DNA from: Tretioscincus oriximinensis
Lineage: Eukaryota > Chordata > Lepidosauria > Squamata > Gymnophthalmidae
NCBI GenBank assembly: GCA_022410635.1
Contig: JAJVDF010000784.1
Coordinates: 361,501 to 425,500 of the forward strand
DNA length: 64,000 nucleotides
Direction of reading: 5' to 3'
Below, in pieces: positions 41,345-51,059 of this stretch. A program made the position numbers and the translations under genes. How positions within the stretch are numbered: the first letter of the stretch is position 1; each line of letters begins with the position of its first letter. Below the pieces are notes generated by a model. The model did no database searches. It saw only the letters and a program-made list of their open reading frames with translations, and was not told the DNA's origin.

Positions 41345-41503
41345 GCACTTTATTTCAGAGCCCTCTCTATCCCACGTACTTCACAAGGTGTCTGTTGTGA
41401 AGAGGAAAACAAAAGGTTATGATTTGATAACCTTTTGATTTGACAACACTTTGATTCCCTTCAGGTTGAGAAAATCAGGGTATAAAAAAGAACTCTACTT
41501 TTT
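41345..41503 (+). mobile_element. CORE-SINE (family J, tail b), 3' half
   Basis: 'CCCACGTACTTCACAAGGTG', TCTGTTGTGAAGAGGAAAAC, then a small internal duplication (GGTTATGATTTGATAACC) and 'TTTGATTCCCTTCAGGTTGA' with AATCAGGGTATAAAAAAGAA. The 5' half is missing. Confidence 0.75.
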
Positions 41504-41588
41504 TTCTCCTTGGTCAGGGTCTAATTGTCTTGACATTGCTTCTGGTATTTACTAGAACAGTCCGGACTCGGTCATATCTTCAAACAAG

Positions 41589-41651
41589 CTTCAGGTAGCC
41601 TTCAAGCAGCCTTCAAGTAGCCTTCAAGCAGCCTTCGAGCAGCCTTCAAGC
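41589..41651 (+). repeat. 11-bp minisatellite
   Basis: Five to six copies of AGCCTTCAAGC, with GTAGCC and CAGCC variants alternating. Outlying partial units (AGCATTCAAGC) extend to about 41670. Confidence 0.85.
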
Positions 41652-41670
41652 AAATGCCAAGCATTCAAGC

Positions 41671-42399
41671 AAATGATAAATGTTAAAATGATATTATTAA
41701 AAAAAAATAACATCACACAATTCCCATTAGCATCTCCATCTTTCCTAATAGTGACCTTTTTTGAAACAGATAAAATTGATTATTTTGTCCATCAAGCAGT
41801 CTTTATCATGTCCAGTGGTTTCATTTGGTTTATACAAACATCATGAAGGTTCTTTTGATTTAAAATCATGTTATATACCAGTCTTTTAAAAAGTATTTAT
41901 GATTTTCAAACCCGTTCCTGAGTAGATTCACATAGTTTGGGAAGGGCAAAAATATTAAATCAAGTGGAAAAATACAACATCAATATCTTCCTACCCTCCC
42001 AAAATGATCTGGGCTTTATTCATCACGAGCGGAATAAGCCCGTTGCCTGGGTTTAACACAATGGAGAGGAGATCTGGCTTAGTCTATCTACCCCTCCCCC
42101 TTTCACATTCCTCCATCCCTCTTTCTGTGTTGTTCTTTCCTTGTTCCTGCTGCTGTGCTGGGGCAGGTTACAGGGCAACCACTGCTAGCCTAGTGCTGGC
42201 TTTAGAACATTGATGACATCACTCCAGACCTTGGATTGGTCCAAATATTGTCCAATTGAAGAGCCTTCAAGGACTATTGTGACTCCAGGAAATATACTGT
42301 ATATATATATGAGAGTTTGCTGATCTCATTTATTTGTGCCTTGGGATATTTATGTGTGTGTATGTGTGAGACCTTCACTACTTTTTAAAATTCATAAAG
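41671..42399. other. Unassigned stretch
   Basis: AT-rich left half. Right half with 'CCAATTGAAGAGCCTTCAAG' and a (TA)n patch at 42298-42310. No gene seen. Confidence 0.35.
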
Positions 42400-42460
42400 C
42401 TTTTATTACACTTATTTCCCGTCCTATCCAAACAGTCTCAGAGGGCTAACGTAATTTTTA
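42400..42460 (-). mobile_element. LINE T-type 3' tail fragment
   Basis: 'TTATTACACTTATTTCCCGT' then CCTATCCAAACAGTCTCAGA: a diverged tail on the minus strand. Confidence 0.45.
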
Positions 42461-42469
42461 AGACGTACA

Positions 42470-42645
42470 AAGTATGATTCAGATCGGATTATTATCTCTG
42501 AAATCCTATTTGCAGCAGAAAATATCATCGCCGTAGAGAAGCTGCTGAAGATGCAGCACCCCAGGTGGGTCTCCCTGATGTCGAGAGGTCTAATTACCAT
42601 TGCAATGAAAATTAGCTAGTAACACAGGAGGAAGGTTTATCTTGT
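42470..42645. other. Low-repeat block, candidate conserved noncoding element
   Basis: 'CAGATCGGATTATTATCTCT', 'AAATATCATCGCCGTAGAGA' and 'GGTCTAATTACCATTGCAAT' with AAAATTAGCTAG: dense ATTA cores, no shared repeat, no frame. Candidate by texture. Confidence 0.38.
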
Positions 42646-43363
42646 ACAGTAGAAGCCAGGAACGTTCAATGGCAGTCAACTGAACAATTACATGCCACAG
42701 AATCTACTATCTTCTCCATTCAGCTCGTTGACAAAAGGAGCACCTATTATTAGCCAAGCAATAATCAATTGCTTAAAATAGGCAGATGAAAGAGAATTGG
42801 AAAGGGGGGGGGGTAGAGAAGGAGAATAATATACACTGCCATGTAATAAGCCTTTCACTCCTTCAAGAAATGAGATCAAGAGGACACACTCCAGGTTTAT
42901 CAGTAGAGCTGATAAAGGTGCTTGAGGGGGAGGAGGGCACCTTTTGGACACGACATGCAGATTTGATGTAACGCAAGGGCCACACATGAAGCCAATTGAG
43001 AGGAAGTGGAATGCCCCTCCTTGCAATGAGAGAATGCCTGCAGGAGGCTTTACTCTGGTTTATAGGATTCTGCCATTCACATACCGGTAGATTATGGCAG
43101 GGCATTTTCTGGAATATAATCCAGAGAAATGCCATCCAATCTAATCTGCCATCCATCAACAAACTAATTGAATATGAGAATGAAGAAAGATGGAACAGTT
43201 ATGGTACATTGGACCCAATGAAGAAGATCCATCTCAACTCAGCAAAGAAGAATATCAAAGAACTGAGGCCAAGGGCAGGGAGATGTTGGAGGGTTGTTTG
43301 TGCCTTTCTTCATAGTGGGTACATTTGCGTATTTTTTTAAAAAAAAAACGGAGATGATAGGTG
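42646..43363. other. Unassigned stretch
   Basis: Opposing frames at 42863-43162 (minus) and 42996-43340 (plus) overlap and lack known domains. The segment 43100-43300 has an mRNA-like texture (ATCAACAAACTAATTGAATA), so a processed pseudogene cannot be excluded, but I cannot name a parent. Confidence 0.35.
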
Positions 43364-43430
43364 ATATTTATATTTATTTATTTATTTATACTTATAACCC
43401 GCCCCATACCTGAAGTCTCAAGACGGCCTG
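43364..43430 (-). mobile_element. LINE T-type 3' tail fragment
   Basis: (TTTA)n then 'CTTATAACCCGCCCCATACC' and TGAAGTCTCAAGACGGCC: the minus-strand tail only. Confidence 0.65.
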
Positions 43431-43735
43431 GTAGATGGATGGATGGATTAATGGATGGGTCGATGGAAAAGAGATAGATAATAGATCTATCTACAGTATC
43501 TATCTATCTATTCACTATCTATCTATCTATCTATCTATCTATCATCTTTTTCTTAGACAGTCTGACAGAGAGATGAGAGATGAGAGATAGATAGATGAGA
43601 GACAGATGAGAGATAATGAATCAGAAAAGAAGAAAGAGAGAAAAGATCTGTCTGTCTGAGGAACAGATGATAGAGAGAGAAAGAGATATCATGATAAGAT
43701 GAGAGAGAGAGGAGAGAGTGTAGATAGATTCTAAT
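43431..43735 (+). repeat. Compound GATA/CTAT and GAGA simple repeat
   Basis: GATGGATG units (43435-43460), (CTAT)n at about 43484-43545, then an opposite-sense region of GAGATGAGAGATAGATAG and GAGAGA units to 43735. The switch from CTAT to GATA lets the two halves pair. Confidence 0.88.
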
Positions 43736-44029
43736 AAAATGATATGCTTTGGTAGCCTTCTCTCATGGGATACTTTTGAAGGATAGACTTCTATTGCAAA
43801 AAACCCCCAAAACATCTATTCGAGAGAAATAATAGCTCAGGCTTTTTCTAAGGCTAAAGAAAAAGAAGGATCTTTCAAGTTTACTATCCAAACCTGGGAA
43901 GTAAGGGGTAGAGAACGTGTTCTGACAAAACCAAGGGAGGAAAACGCAAGGAGGTTGGGATGTGGGGAGAGAAACCAAAAACAGGGCTGACTTTAAGATC
44001 TTCTTAGCTGATTTGCCGACATCTCTTCA
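43736..44029. other. Unassigned stretch
   Basis: No shared repeat, no credible exon. Confidence 0.35.
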
Positions 44030-44245
44030 AGCTCTCCTGAATGCAGCATTTAAGCATCTGACTCAAGCACTATAAATAAATCAGCATAATACATAATTTA
44101 GCAATCAGTGTAAAAACAAAAACCCTGTCAAAGAGGCCACTTGACTAATGAATATTCTTTATTTGCCGTACGGGCAAGTAAAGTGGCATTAAATATATGC
44201 TGTACTATACGCAGGAGCCAACTCTTTTATTGCTGGACATTACTC
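44030..44245. other. Low-repeat block, candidate conserved noncoding element
   Basis: AT-rich and unique: 'AGCACTATAAATAAATCAGC', 'AATACATAATTTAGCAATCA', 'GACTAATGAATATTCTTTAT' and 'GGCATTAAATATATGCTGTA'. Candidate by texture. Confidence 0.38.
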
Positions 44246-44404
44246 TCTTTCTAATATGTGTGATATCCTGGTGTCCGTATCTGACATAAAAAAACAGGTT
44301 TAGTATAGTGTTGTCTGAGGACTCCAGTATTTAACATATTCTTTGTCCCTCGTGTCTTATTAGCAAGGATGCAAATCAGAATTCCAGAACTCATATTTTC
44401 TCTA

Positions 44405-44630
44405 GACTTAAGTAGTGGCGGTGGTGGTGGTGGCAGCTGCAGTGGCAATATGGTGGCAGCAGCAGCAGTGGTTGTGGTTATTATGGTGGTGTCAGCAGCA
44501 GTGATAGTGGTAGTGGTGCTGGCGGCAGCAGCAGTGGTGGTGCTAGTGGGAATAGCAATGGTAGAGTTGGCAACAAAAGCAGGGGCTATGGTGGCACCGG
44601 CAGCAACAGTAGTAGTGGTGGTGTTAAATT
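44405..44630 (+). repeat. Degenerate GGT/GCA trinucleotide region
   Basis: About 225 bp of in-phase GGT, GTG, GCA and GCG triplets with few other codons. One frame reads mostly Ala, Val and Gly. The low complexity and the absence of any domain argue against a gene. Confidence 0.8.
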
Positions 44631-44696
44631 GTATTATTTTAAATGATCTACATTCATTCTATTAAAAAAAGTGATATACAAAATGTTAAATTTGCA

Positions 44697-44950
44697 GGAA
44701 GAAGAAGAGGAAGAGGAAGAAGAAGAGGAAGAGTAGTAGTAGTCGGTTTTTATACCTTGCTTTTCTCAATCCAAAGCAGCTTCCCTAACTTTCTGTTCTT
44801 CTTTTCACAACAGACATCTTGTGAAGTACGTGGGGCTGAGAGAGATCCAAAGAACTTTGATTAGCCAAAGATCACCCAGCTTAGCAGAGGGGTGCAAAAT
44901 CAAACCGGGACGCTTACAGTTAACTATCAGACATTCTAATCACAACAAGC
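44697..44950 (-). mobile_element. CORE-SINE (family J, tail b)
   Basis: (GAA/GAG)n tail 44697-44735. On the minus strand GGATTGAGAAAAGCAAGGTA, CACAAGATGTCTGTTGTGAA and TTGGATCTCTCTCAGCCCCA, with a decayed core GCTGGGTGATCTTTGGC and a head ending CTTGTTGTGATTAGAATGTC. Confidence 0.8.
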
Positions 44951-45589
44951 TTTAGCCATCTTCAATTCAAGATGCGATGTGAAGCTCCTGCTTACAATCT
45001 GTTTGCTTCCTCATGGGTCAAACACAGGCAACTGGGTTAGAATGCTGCTGGCTAGCTCCACACTAGTGTTTGAGCAATGGCCAGCATTCCCCAACAGAGA
45101 GACTTCAGAAACAATATGAAGGGAACACAAAGGTGAATTTACACTGTTGCCACCACATAGTCTGGATTAGGCAGATTAATATGGAGGTATAATTTGATTA
45201 ATATGGTCTATCACCTATCCAGAATCAAGGGTTCTTAGCTCAGACCTCATCTGGATTAGCAGCAGTCTCTCTCGGACATTTGAGTCTTCTCTGTGTGCAC
45301 AAAGCATGTGTGAAAATTTTATGCTGTCACTTCCAGGTGGAACCAGAAGTGACATCACTCTGGGCCCTATTTTTGGAAGCAGAGACATCACAAGGATTTT
45401 ACTTCCTGACCCAGCATATTTCTCGTACATCGCTGTATGAGAATTCATGTATCGTACAAGAGTAGACAATCTGACAAAACGTGTGAGATTACCGTATGAT
45501 TCCCATCACTGCCCTACTCTGGTACAGTTTGTGATGTCGACTGGGTTGTCCCCTNTGCAANNCCCCCCCCCCCCCCCCCCGCATTACAC
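44951..45589. other. Unassigned stretch with a C run
   Basis: No shared repeat or exon. A C run with flanking N bases (45555-45582) marks poor sequence quality. Confidence 0.4.
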
Positions 45590-45795
45590 CATCTTTCCAT
45601 TTCACTGTCCCTAGCCATCGGTTTTGTCTTTTGTTGCTGTTATTGAGAACACACTGTCTTCAAGGCAGAGAATAAGTGGGGCCTTGTTGTAAATGATTTA
45701 TGTAGCAAGGCCTCCAAAGATCTAGGAATACTTTGTCATAGGGCCTTTGTTCTTGACGATGGAAAAATATGGCTAATCAAAGAGACTCTTCTTCC
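45590..45795. other. Low-repeat block, weak conserved-element candidate
   Basis: 'TGTTGCTGTTATTGAGAACA', GGGGCCTTGTTGTAAATGAT and 'AAAAATATGGCTAATCAAAG': unique, no simple sequence. Texture only. Confidence 0.3.
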
Positions 45796-46300
45796 AGATT
45801 CCACTTCAAAAGGAGGGAAGAAAGGAGGAAGTGACCCAAGGTCGGTCAGGGTGTAGTCAACCCCAAGAGAAATAGGAAGAACCTCAGTGGAGAGGACCAA
45901 ACTCAGTTGGGATGGTGGACTGATCTCACATAGAATGGAGAGAAAGAGAAACTCCCTTCAAAGCAATTGATTTATTTCCTGTTTTTACAGCAGATGCATA
46001 TATTTAGAAAAACGTTAAGGACTTATTCATCCAAGCCTTTACTCGGTTATTTCAACTGGAGTATTCCAGTTCAGATAAAAACGGAAACAGCCTACAAGTG
46101 AGCCAGAAGGTCCACGAAAGACATGCAGGACTTTTGACTTAGAGTTCCTCTTTTGCTTTTCTTCTTTTTAGTTTTAATTCAAAATAGTTCAATGATCTCA
46201 TTGAGAATGTTGTACTTGCGCTTTTCAATGCGTTACTCTCCCTCCCTCTCTTTCTCAACATTACTGTTTTTCTCTCTCTCTCCCTTCCTTCCTTCCTTCC
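45796..46300. other. Unassigned stretch
   Basis: No gene or shared repeat. A CTCTCTCTCTCCCTTCCTTC pyrimidine tract at 46273-46303 leads into repeat O. Confidence 0.35.
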
Positions 46301-46420
46301 TTTCACAGGTTTATCTCCAGTTTGTTAGAACTCTTGCACCGATAGGTAGACTAAGCCCCTCTCCACACAACAAGTAAAACCCACACTCTAAAAGCAATTG
46401 CTGATTTCATTCTTTCATAC
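46301..46420 (+). repeat. Repeat O, left arm of an inverted pair
   Basis: 'GTTTATCTCCAGTTTGTTAG', AACTCTTGC, 'AACAAGTAAAACCCACA' and 'GCAATTGCTGATTTCATTCT'. Reverse complement present at 47725-47825, with a short indel. Its internal CCCCTCTCCACAC end resembles the terminus of repeat I at 28780. Confidence 0.75.
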
Positions 46421-46439
46421 CTCAGCATACTGGAAGTGA

Positions 46440-46530
46440 ATACTGGGCATCTGGGGCCTGCCATAGCCTACACTAGCATGTAGATGGCAGCCTCCTATTC
46501 AGAATAAGGCTCACTGGGGACAGGACATTT
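46440..46530. repeat. Family L fragment
   Basis: 'CTACACTAGCATGTAGATGG', then CAGAATAAGGCTCACTGGGG and ACAGGAC: the centre and one arm of element L at 34713. Confidence 0.65.
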
Positions 46531-47379
46531 GCCACCTTTTGCTTTCCGAAGAAAACTGTCCACAAAGCAAGACAAGGCCAAGCAGGAAACATGGTGGACA
46601 GGCAGGACTATTTCATTCATTCACATTCGACGTTTGCCCAGATTAACAGAAGGAAAACCAGCCATATGAAAGTAAAATATTCGTGCCGGAGTTGGGGGGG
46701 GATGGGAAAGTAATGAAGACTTCAGTGGATCCTGTCGAAAGAACCCAAAATAGGTTTCCACATTTCAACCCAACAATTAGAGAATATGCTGTCCCTTTAC
46801 AGTATGCAGGATATAATTTTGGAAGGAAAGCATCTTTGCGGGACCAGTTCAGTTATGAATAGCTGCACGTTGGCACTTCTGAATACCCCTTTCCACCATT
46901 TCTGGGGCTGCATAAGATGAAAAGAGGCCCAGCTTGGGGCTGGGGGAGGAGGAGGTGGGGGAAGGCAGGGGAGGGGGAGAGGAGGAGGAAGAGGAGAGTT
47001 TATAACACCATAATGTTACCTTGTGGTGGGGAAGTTAACATTTTTGGAGAGAGAAAAATCACATATTGCAGCAAAATTATGCTTCGCTGAAGCTAAGAAT
47101 AGTGAAAAGACAGCACTGGCAACTCCATGGGCTTTATAAAATCTTATTTTTAAACTGATAAATTGCAACATGTGGCTGACTCTTTTATGAGGAAAGAGTG
47201 AAGGAGGAAAGATACCAGCCCTGCCTGCCACTTTCTTCCACCCCTTGGTGACACTAGATTGGCCTGGTGAAGCAGCAAACGGGAAACAGACAATTTCGAG
47301 GAACACAAACCTATCACTGAACCGCTCCAGGTAGAAGTCGGGAGGACACAAGCTTTGAGGGCTCCACTGCAATTATTGA
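46531..47379. other. Unassigned stretch
   Basis: 46930-47000 is a GGAGG-rich purine patch. Minus frames at 47016-47482 run into the SINE and have no domain. Confidence 0.4.
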
Positions 47380-47643
47380 GAGCCAGTTTGGTGCAGTGGT
47401 TAGAGTGTTGGACTCGCATCTGGTAGTCTCCCGGTTCGATTCCCCACTCCTGCATGAAAGCTAGCTGGGTGACCTTGGGCAAGTCACAGTTCTTTGAACT
47501 CTCTCAGCCCCACATACTCCACAGGGTGTCTGTTGTGGAGAAAGCAACAAAAGCTATGTGCGCCGCCCTATGGTTGACCGCCCTGAGACCTTTGGGTATA
47601 GGGTGGGATACAAGTATAAATAAATAAATAAATAAATAAATAA
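47380..47643 (+). mobile_element. CORE-SINE (family J, tail a), intact reference copy
   Basis: tRNA-like head AGCCAGTTTGGTGCAGTGGT with B box GGTTCGATTCC (about 47432). The MIR-like core 'GCTGGGTGACCTTGGGCAAG' follows, then CTCTCTCAGCCCCACA, 'GGGTGTCTGTTGTGGAGAAA', GTTGACCGCCCTGAGACC, TTTGGGTATAGGGTGGGATA and (AAAT)n. About 264 bp, the usual length for such SINEs. The core is the domain shared by MIR and other CORE-SINEs. Confidence 0.94.
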
Positions 47644-47724
47644 TGAACAGGTCCCTCAGACAACTTCCTGTGAGCAGAAAAGATATTTCCACTTAGAAGG
47701 TGCAGGCTGGGAGCTTTAATCTGT

Positions 47725-47825
47725 ACGAAAGAATGAAATCAGCAATTGGTTTTAGATTGTGGGTTTTACTTGTCTTGCTTAGTCGCAAGAGTTCTAACAA
47801 ACTGGAGATAAACTTGTGAAAGAAA
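47725..47825 (-). repeat. Repeat O, right arm of an inverted pair
   Basis: Reverse complement of 46301-46420: 'AGAATGAAATCAGCAATTGG', 'GTGGGTTTTACTTGTCTTG', then GAGTTCTAACAAACTGGAGA and TAAACTTGTGAAAG. The two arms enclose about 1.3 kb that includes the intact CORE-SINE. Confidence 0.75.
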
Positions 47826-48120
47826 GGGAGAAAGGGAAAGAGAGAGAGGAGGAGAAGGAAGAGGAGGAAGAGGAAGAGGAGGCGAAACAGGGCTTTTATA
47901 TTCTACTTTGCTCACCCGAATGGACTCAAAGTGGCTTGCAAGCTATTTTTTTGCCCAAAGGCTTATGGTGGTACTCATTTATCTAATTGCCATTGTTTGC
48001 TTTCGAGCAGCTGAGTTGGCTGAACCTAGAGCTCACCCCTCTCCACAGCTGACACAGGGTTTCAAGAAAGGACCTCTTGATTGGAAAACCATTTCTTAAC
48101 CTCTGTAACACCATGCCTCT
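47826..48120 (-). mobile_element. tRNA-derived SINE (family A), diverged
   Basis: GAGGA tail (47826-47885). On the minus strand GCCACTTTGAGTCCATTCGG, a segment from AGTACCACCATAAGC, CAGCCAACTCAGCTGCTCGA, and a decayed B box (GAAACCCTGTG). The head near 48100 is weak. Confidence 0.75.
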
Positions 48121-48589
48121 CTAGATAGCTCCCCCTCCCCATTTGCAGATTCTGTTGTTGTTTTTAATATGCTTATTTTTGAACACTATCTTTATTGCTG
48201 TGCAGAAGGAGATTTGTATAACTGTTCCCAATGCTTCTCCTTTCCACCTAGCATGGTGGGTTCTTAGATGTGATTGAGTGTCCGCCAGGAACACAGGGAG
48301 GCACCAATATGCTGGGGCCCAAGTGCCGGTACAACTCATTGGTACCCAAAATCAACCAGAGACCAGCACTGGCTGGAGAGAATTCTTAAAAACAAAGAGC
48401 CACAAGGGGAACGTGCTCATGCCTTGTGGTTTACACTTCTTTTGAGTTCAGATGCAATGCCTAGAAAAGGAGGAAGAGGCTGCCTTGCAAAAGAAAGAAG
48501 CCAAGTGCAGGATGGAGCCGGGAGAAAAGAGAGAAAGCGAGGGAGGGAGGATTTCAAATTACATCTGCCGCCTTGGAAACATTAGTATT
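48121..48589. other. Unassigned stretch
   Basis: No shared repeat or exon-like signal. Overlapping frames 48274-48649 have no domain. Confidence 0.35.
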
Positions 48590-48905
48590 TCTTCTCCTTT
48601 GGCAGGACAGTTGATGTTTCAACAATCTATACATATTGATTTAGGCTGATAATAAACAATTTGATTAGCCCCTATCTATAAGGCTGTCATTTCAATCACT
48701 GTCCGCGGCCCAATAGAGTGGAAGGCGGCGAGCAGACGCATGTGGCCGGAGAGTTCTCAAAATAAGAAACTCAGCCCTGATTAGAGACTTGGATTCAGTG
48801 AATTGGACAAGACAGCTGAGCTGCCAAGTTATTAACTCCCTCAGAAAATACTTTGCTTGCTCCCTCTAGGCTGGCCTGAATATTCTGATCTGGATCGATA
48901 AGCAA
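48590..48905. other. Low-repeat block, candidate conserved noncoding element
   Basis: Unique, with 'ATATTGATTTAGGCTGATAA', 'ACAATTTGATTAGCCCCTAT', 'GTCATTTCAATCACTGTCCG' and CpG-containing 'GGAAGGCGGCGAGCAGACGC'. No frame spans it. Dense homeodomain-like cores next to retained CpG suggest constraint. Confidence 0.42.
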
Positions 48906-49417
48906 TCTCCGGTGTGTACAAAATGCCAGCAAGAATCATTTGTCTCNGAGCAGCTTCCTTACAAAAGGATGAAACACCTGCTTAGAAAGCCTGGCCTGCC
49001 TTCCTCCCTGCCTCTCTCCCTCCCTCTCCCGACTGTTCCCATCCTTTTCTTTCTCTCTCTTCTGGCTTTCTCCCTCGCTTCCCCCTTCTTAACTAATGAC
49101 CCATAGAGGAGCAGGAAGGAGGAGGGAAGGACACCAGGCCTATTCCATCACCCAAGAAAGGCTCTCTGAGGGTGTTTTTTTTTAATGATTGTAATGGGCT
49201 GCCTTTCAATCTTCTTGAAATTATATCCATCATCCTTTCCCTGTGGCTTGTTTAGGTAAGTAATGTGAGTTAGCGGCGAAATGATGAGGGTCTGGGTGAC
49301 AAACAGCAGAACAGCCCTTGGCAAAGCCACACACAGGAAAACATAAGCAGCGTTAGCCTGTTTCCTCTTCCCAAATATTGCCGCCTGCGCATTTTAATCT
49401 CCCTTCTTTAAAATCTA
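48906..49417. other. Unassigned stretch
   Basis: C/T-rich at 48990-49090 (CCTCCCTGCCTCTCTCCCTC). No gene seen. Confidence 0.35.
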
Positions 49418-49489
49418 GCAAGGGGGTCTTGTAGCACCTCGGGAGACAAGCAAGCAAAAGGGAAGCAGCATGAGCTTTTGTTGACATGT
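49418..49489 (+). repeat. Repeat K, left part, interrupted by an LTR
   Basis: 'ATCTAGCAAGGGGGTCTTGT', AGCACC and 'GCAGCATGAGCTTTTGTTGA' follow the K order. The last five bases, CATGT, are the left target site of the LTR that follows. Confidence 0.7.
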
Positions 49490-50230
49490 TGTGGCGTCCT
49501 CCATTTTGAGGTTTGTGTTTCTTTTATAAACTTAGCAGATATCCCAGAGGGAGGGGGGAAGAGCAGGCCTGGGCAGGGGCGTGGCTTCCTGGTTCCCTGT
49601 TTGGGAGGGGGCGTGGCTGGAGGAGCCAGCCAATGGGGCCTCGAGTAGCCNGCTGGTGAGCATATAAAAGGGAAGCTGACCAGGGCTAGAGGCCTTTCTG
49701 TCGGGGACTTGTGGTGTAGCAAGTGGACAGAGGGGTCCGCTTCTGATCTGCCTCAGAGGGAGGGGGTAGAAGTGTATGGTAGCCTGAAGGAGTCAAAGCT
49801 GAGGCTTGACTTGGGGCTGGAAAGAATAAAGTGACACAGGGCCTGTCTCTTTAAGAATCTGGAAACTAATGTTGCACTTGGTTGGTGTGTGTGTGCTTGA
49901 GTCAGGCTTACTTGATAAAAGCCGAAGCTTTATTATTCTAATCTTTCTTCTATTCCTTGTTTGTAAATAATAAACTTGTTATTTGTTTCAGTTCAAACAT
50001 CTCTTTCTTTCTTTTATTTCTGTAACCACAATAAATAAGCACGCTACTGGTGGGGGGCTGTGAATAAAGCCCTCATCCTGAGGTAAACTCTGAGGCCTTG
50101 TGTAGGCCGGAGGATAGTACTGTTGCTCCAAGCAGTCGTGGGTGCTGGCTTGGGCAACAGGGNGGATATTGTGGCACCCCTGACTGTGAGGGTCATCGAA
50201 TAGTAGGGCCCTCAGGTAGGGGTCGCCACA
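49490..50230 (+). mobile_element. Solo LTR (endogenous retrovirus or LTR retrotransposon)
   Basis: About 741 bp starting TGTGGCG and ending CGCCACA. This is a perfect 7-base inverted terminal match with the expected TG..CA. CATGT and CATGC flank it, a probable 5-bp target duplication with one change. CCAAT (CAGCCAATGGGG near 49627) precedes a TATA box (GCATATAAAAGGG near 49659), and AATAAA occurs at 49969. No gag, pol or env remnants flank it, so it is the single LTR left after recombination. Two N bases. Confidence 0.82.
49655..49672 (+). promoter_or_regulatory. TATA-box region of the LTR promoter
   Basis: CATATAAAAGGGAAGC lies about 30 bp after a CCAAT box. The spacing suits an RNA polymerase II LTR promoter starting at about 49690-49700. 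Inferred from motif spacing only. Confidence 0.55.
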
Positions 50231-50580
50231 CATGCCTGCTACAGTTTCCCGACCCAGACTAATATGGCTGTTTCTCGGAACTATCCCCCTTCTTATTTAA
50301 TTTGGGAATGAGGAGGGAAATAGCTTTCTTCCTGCTTTTTGTTATCCAGTTCTTTACTGCAAGTGTACACATTTGGGAAAAAAAATGCAAAGAAAAGGAA
50401 GAGAGGCAGCTTTTATACTGGGGTTCAACAAGTACTTTTAGTCCATCTTCAGTCCCGAAGAACTGCACTAAAATTTTCCAGGGCTGTGTTCCCACTAGGG
50501 GGAAAGAAGCGGTTTGGCAAGCAGCGAAGTGTTCCGGAATAAGTAGAGGTACACCTGAGTGAGCTTGGGTGCGGATGTAA
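50231..50580. other. Unassigned stretch with K end
   Basis: 50235-50280 contains AGACTAATATGGCTGTTTCT, which resembles the K start (AATAGCTGTGTTAGTCTGGG) in reverse. The remainder is unassigned, and the region from 50530 belongs to repeat R. Confidence 0.4.
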
Positions 50581-51050
50581 GGCAGTGGTTCCCAATCCAT
50601 GGGTCGTGATCCCAATGGGGTCACAGAGGGCTTTATGTGGGGTCACGGCTTATCTCTCCCCCCCCCCCCGGCTCCACTCGATGTCTATTCTGGTTCCTGT
50701 TCTGGAAACATCATCTTGAATTATGTAATTTCCAGGACTTGGTTCCAGAAATGTCATCTTGAATGCTGTTTTTTCTAGTTCCTAGTTCTCAGAATGGCGT
50801 TTTTGAGTGATGGGTGGGGCAGGAAGTGATGTCCCAATGAGGTCGTGACTCCAGCGGTTGGAAACCATTGCTGTAAAGGATATGCGCCAGTTCTCAGATA
50901 GTTTTCAGTTCTAATGCTACCCAACCTGCTTAATGCAGGTATGCACTTCCACAGCAGCTAATCCAGTTCAGGCAAATCCATATTTACTAATCCAGATTTA
51001 GCTTGATCAATGCATTTCACTGACATTCTAAATTTCAGTCTCATGCAGGA
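50530..51050 (+). repeat. Interspersed repeat family R, copy 3 (host of element D)
   Basis: Left part 'CCGGAATAAGTAGAGGTACA' and CTGAGTGAGCTTGGGTGCGG matches 2110-2185. Right part 'CAGTTCTAATGCTACCCAAC', CTGCTTAATGCAGGTATGCA and ATATTTACTAATCCAG matches 38720-38820. Interrupted by the hAT-like element D. Confidence 0.6.
50583..50873. mobile_element. hAT-like non-autonomous element D
   Basis: Ends CAGTGGTTCCCAATC and GGTTGGAAACCATTGCTG form inverted repeats with a small indel. The flanks ATGTAAGG and GTAAAGGA are the remains of an 8-bp target duplication. The interior GTGATCCCAATGGGGTCAC and 'AATGAGGTCGTGACTCC' extends the inverted symmetry. A C run lies at 50662. Distinct from family C. Confidence 0.82.
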
Positions 51051-51059
51051 TCTGCTGTT

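Noticed and set aside
42996..43340. Possible processed pseudogene or exon
   Set aside because: Opposing frames overlap, no recognised protein, no poly(A) or target duplication. Left as unassigned.
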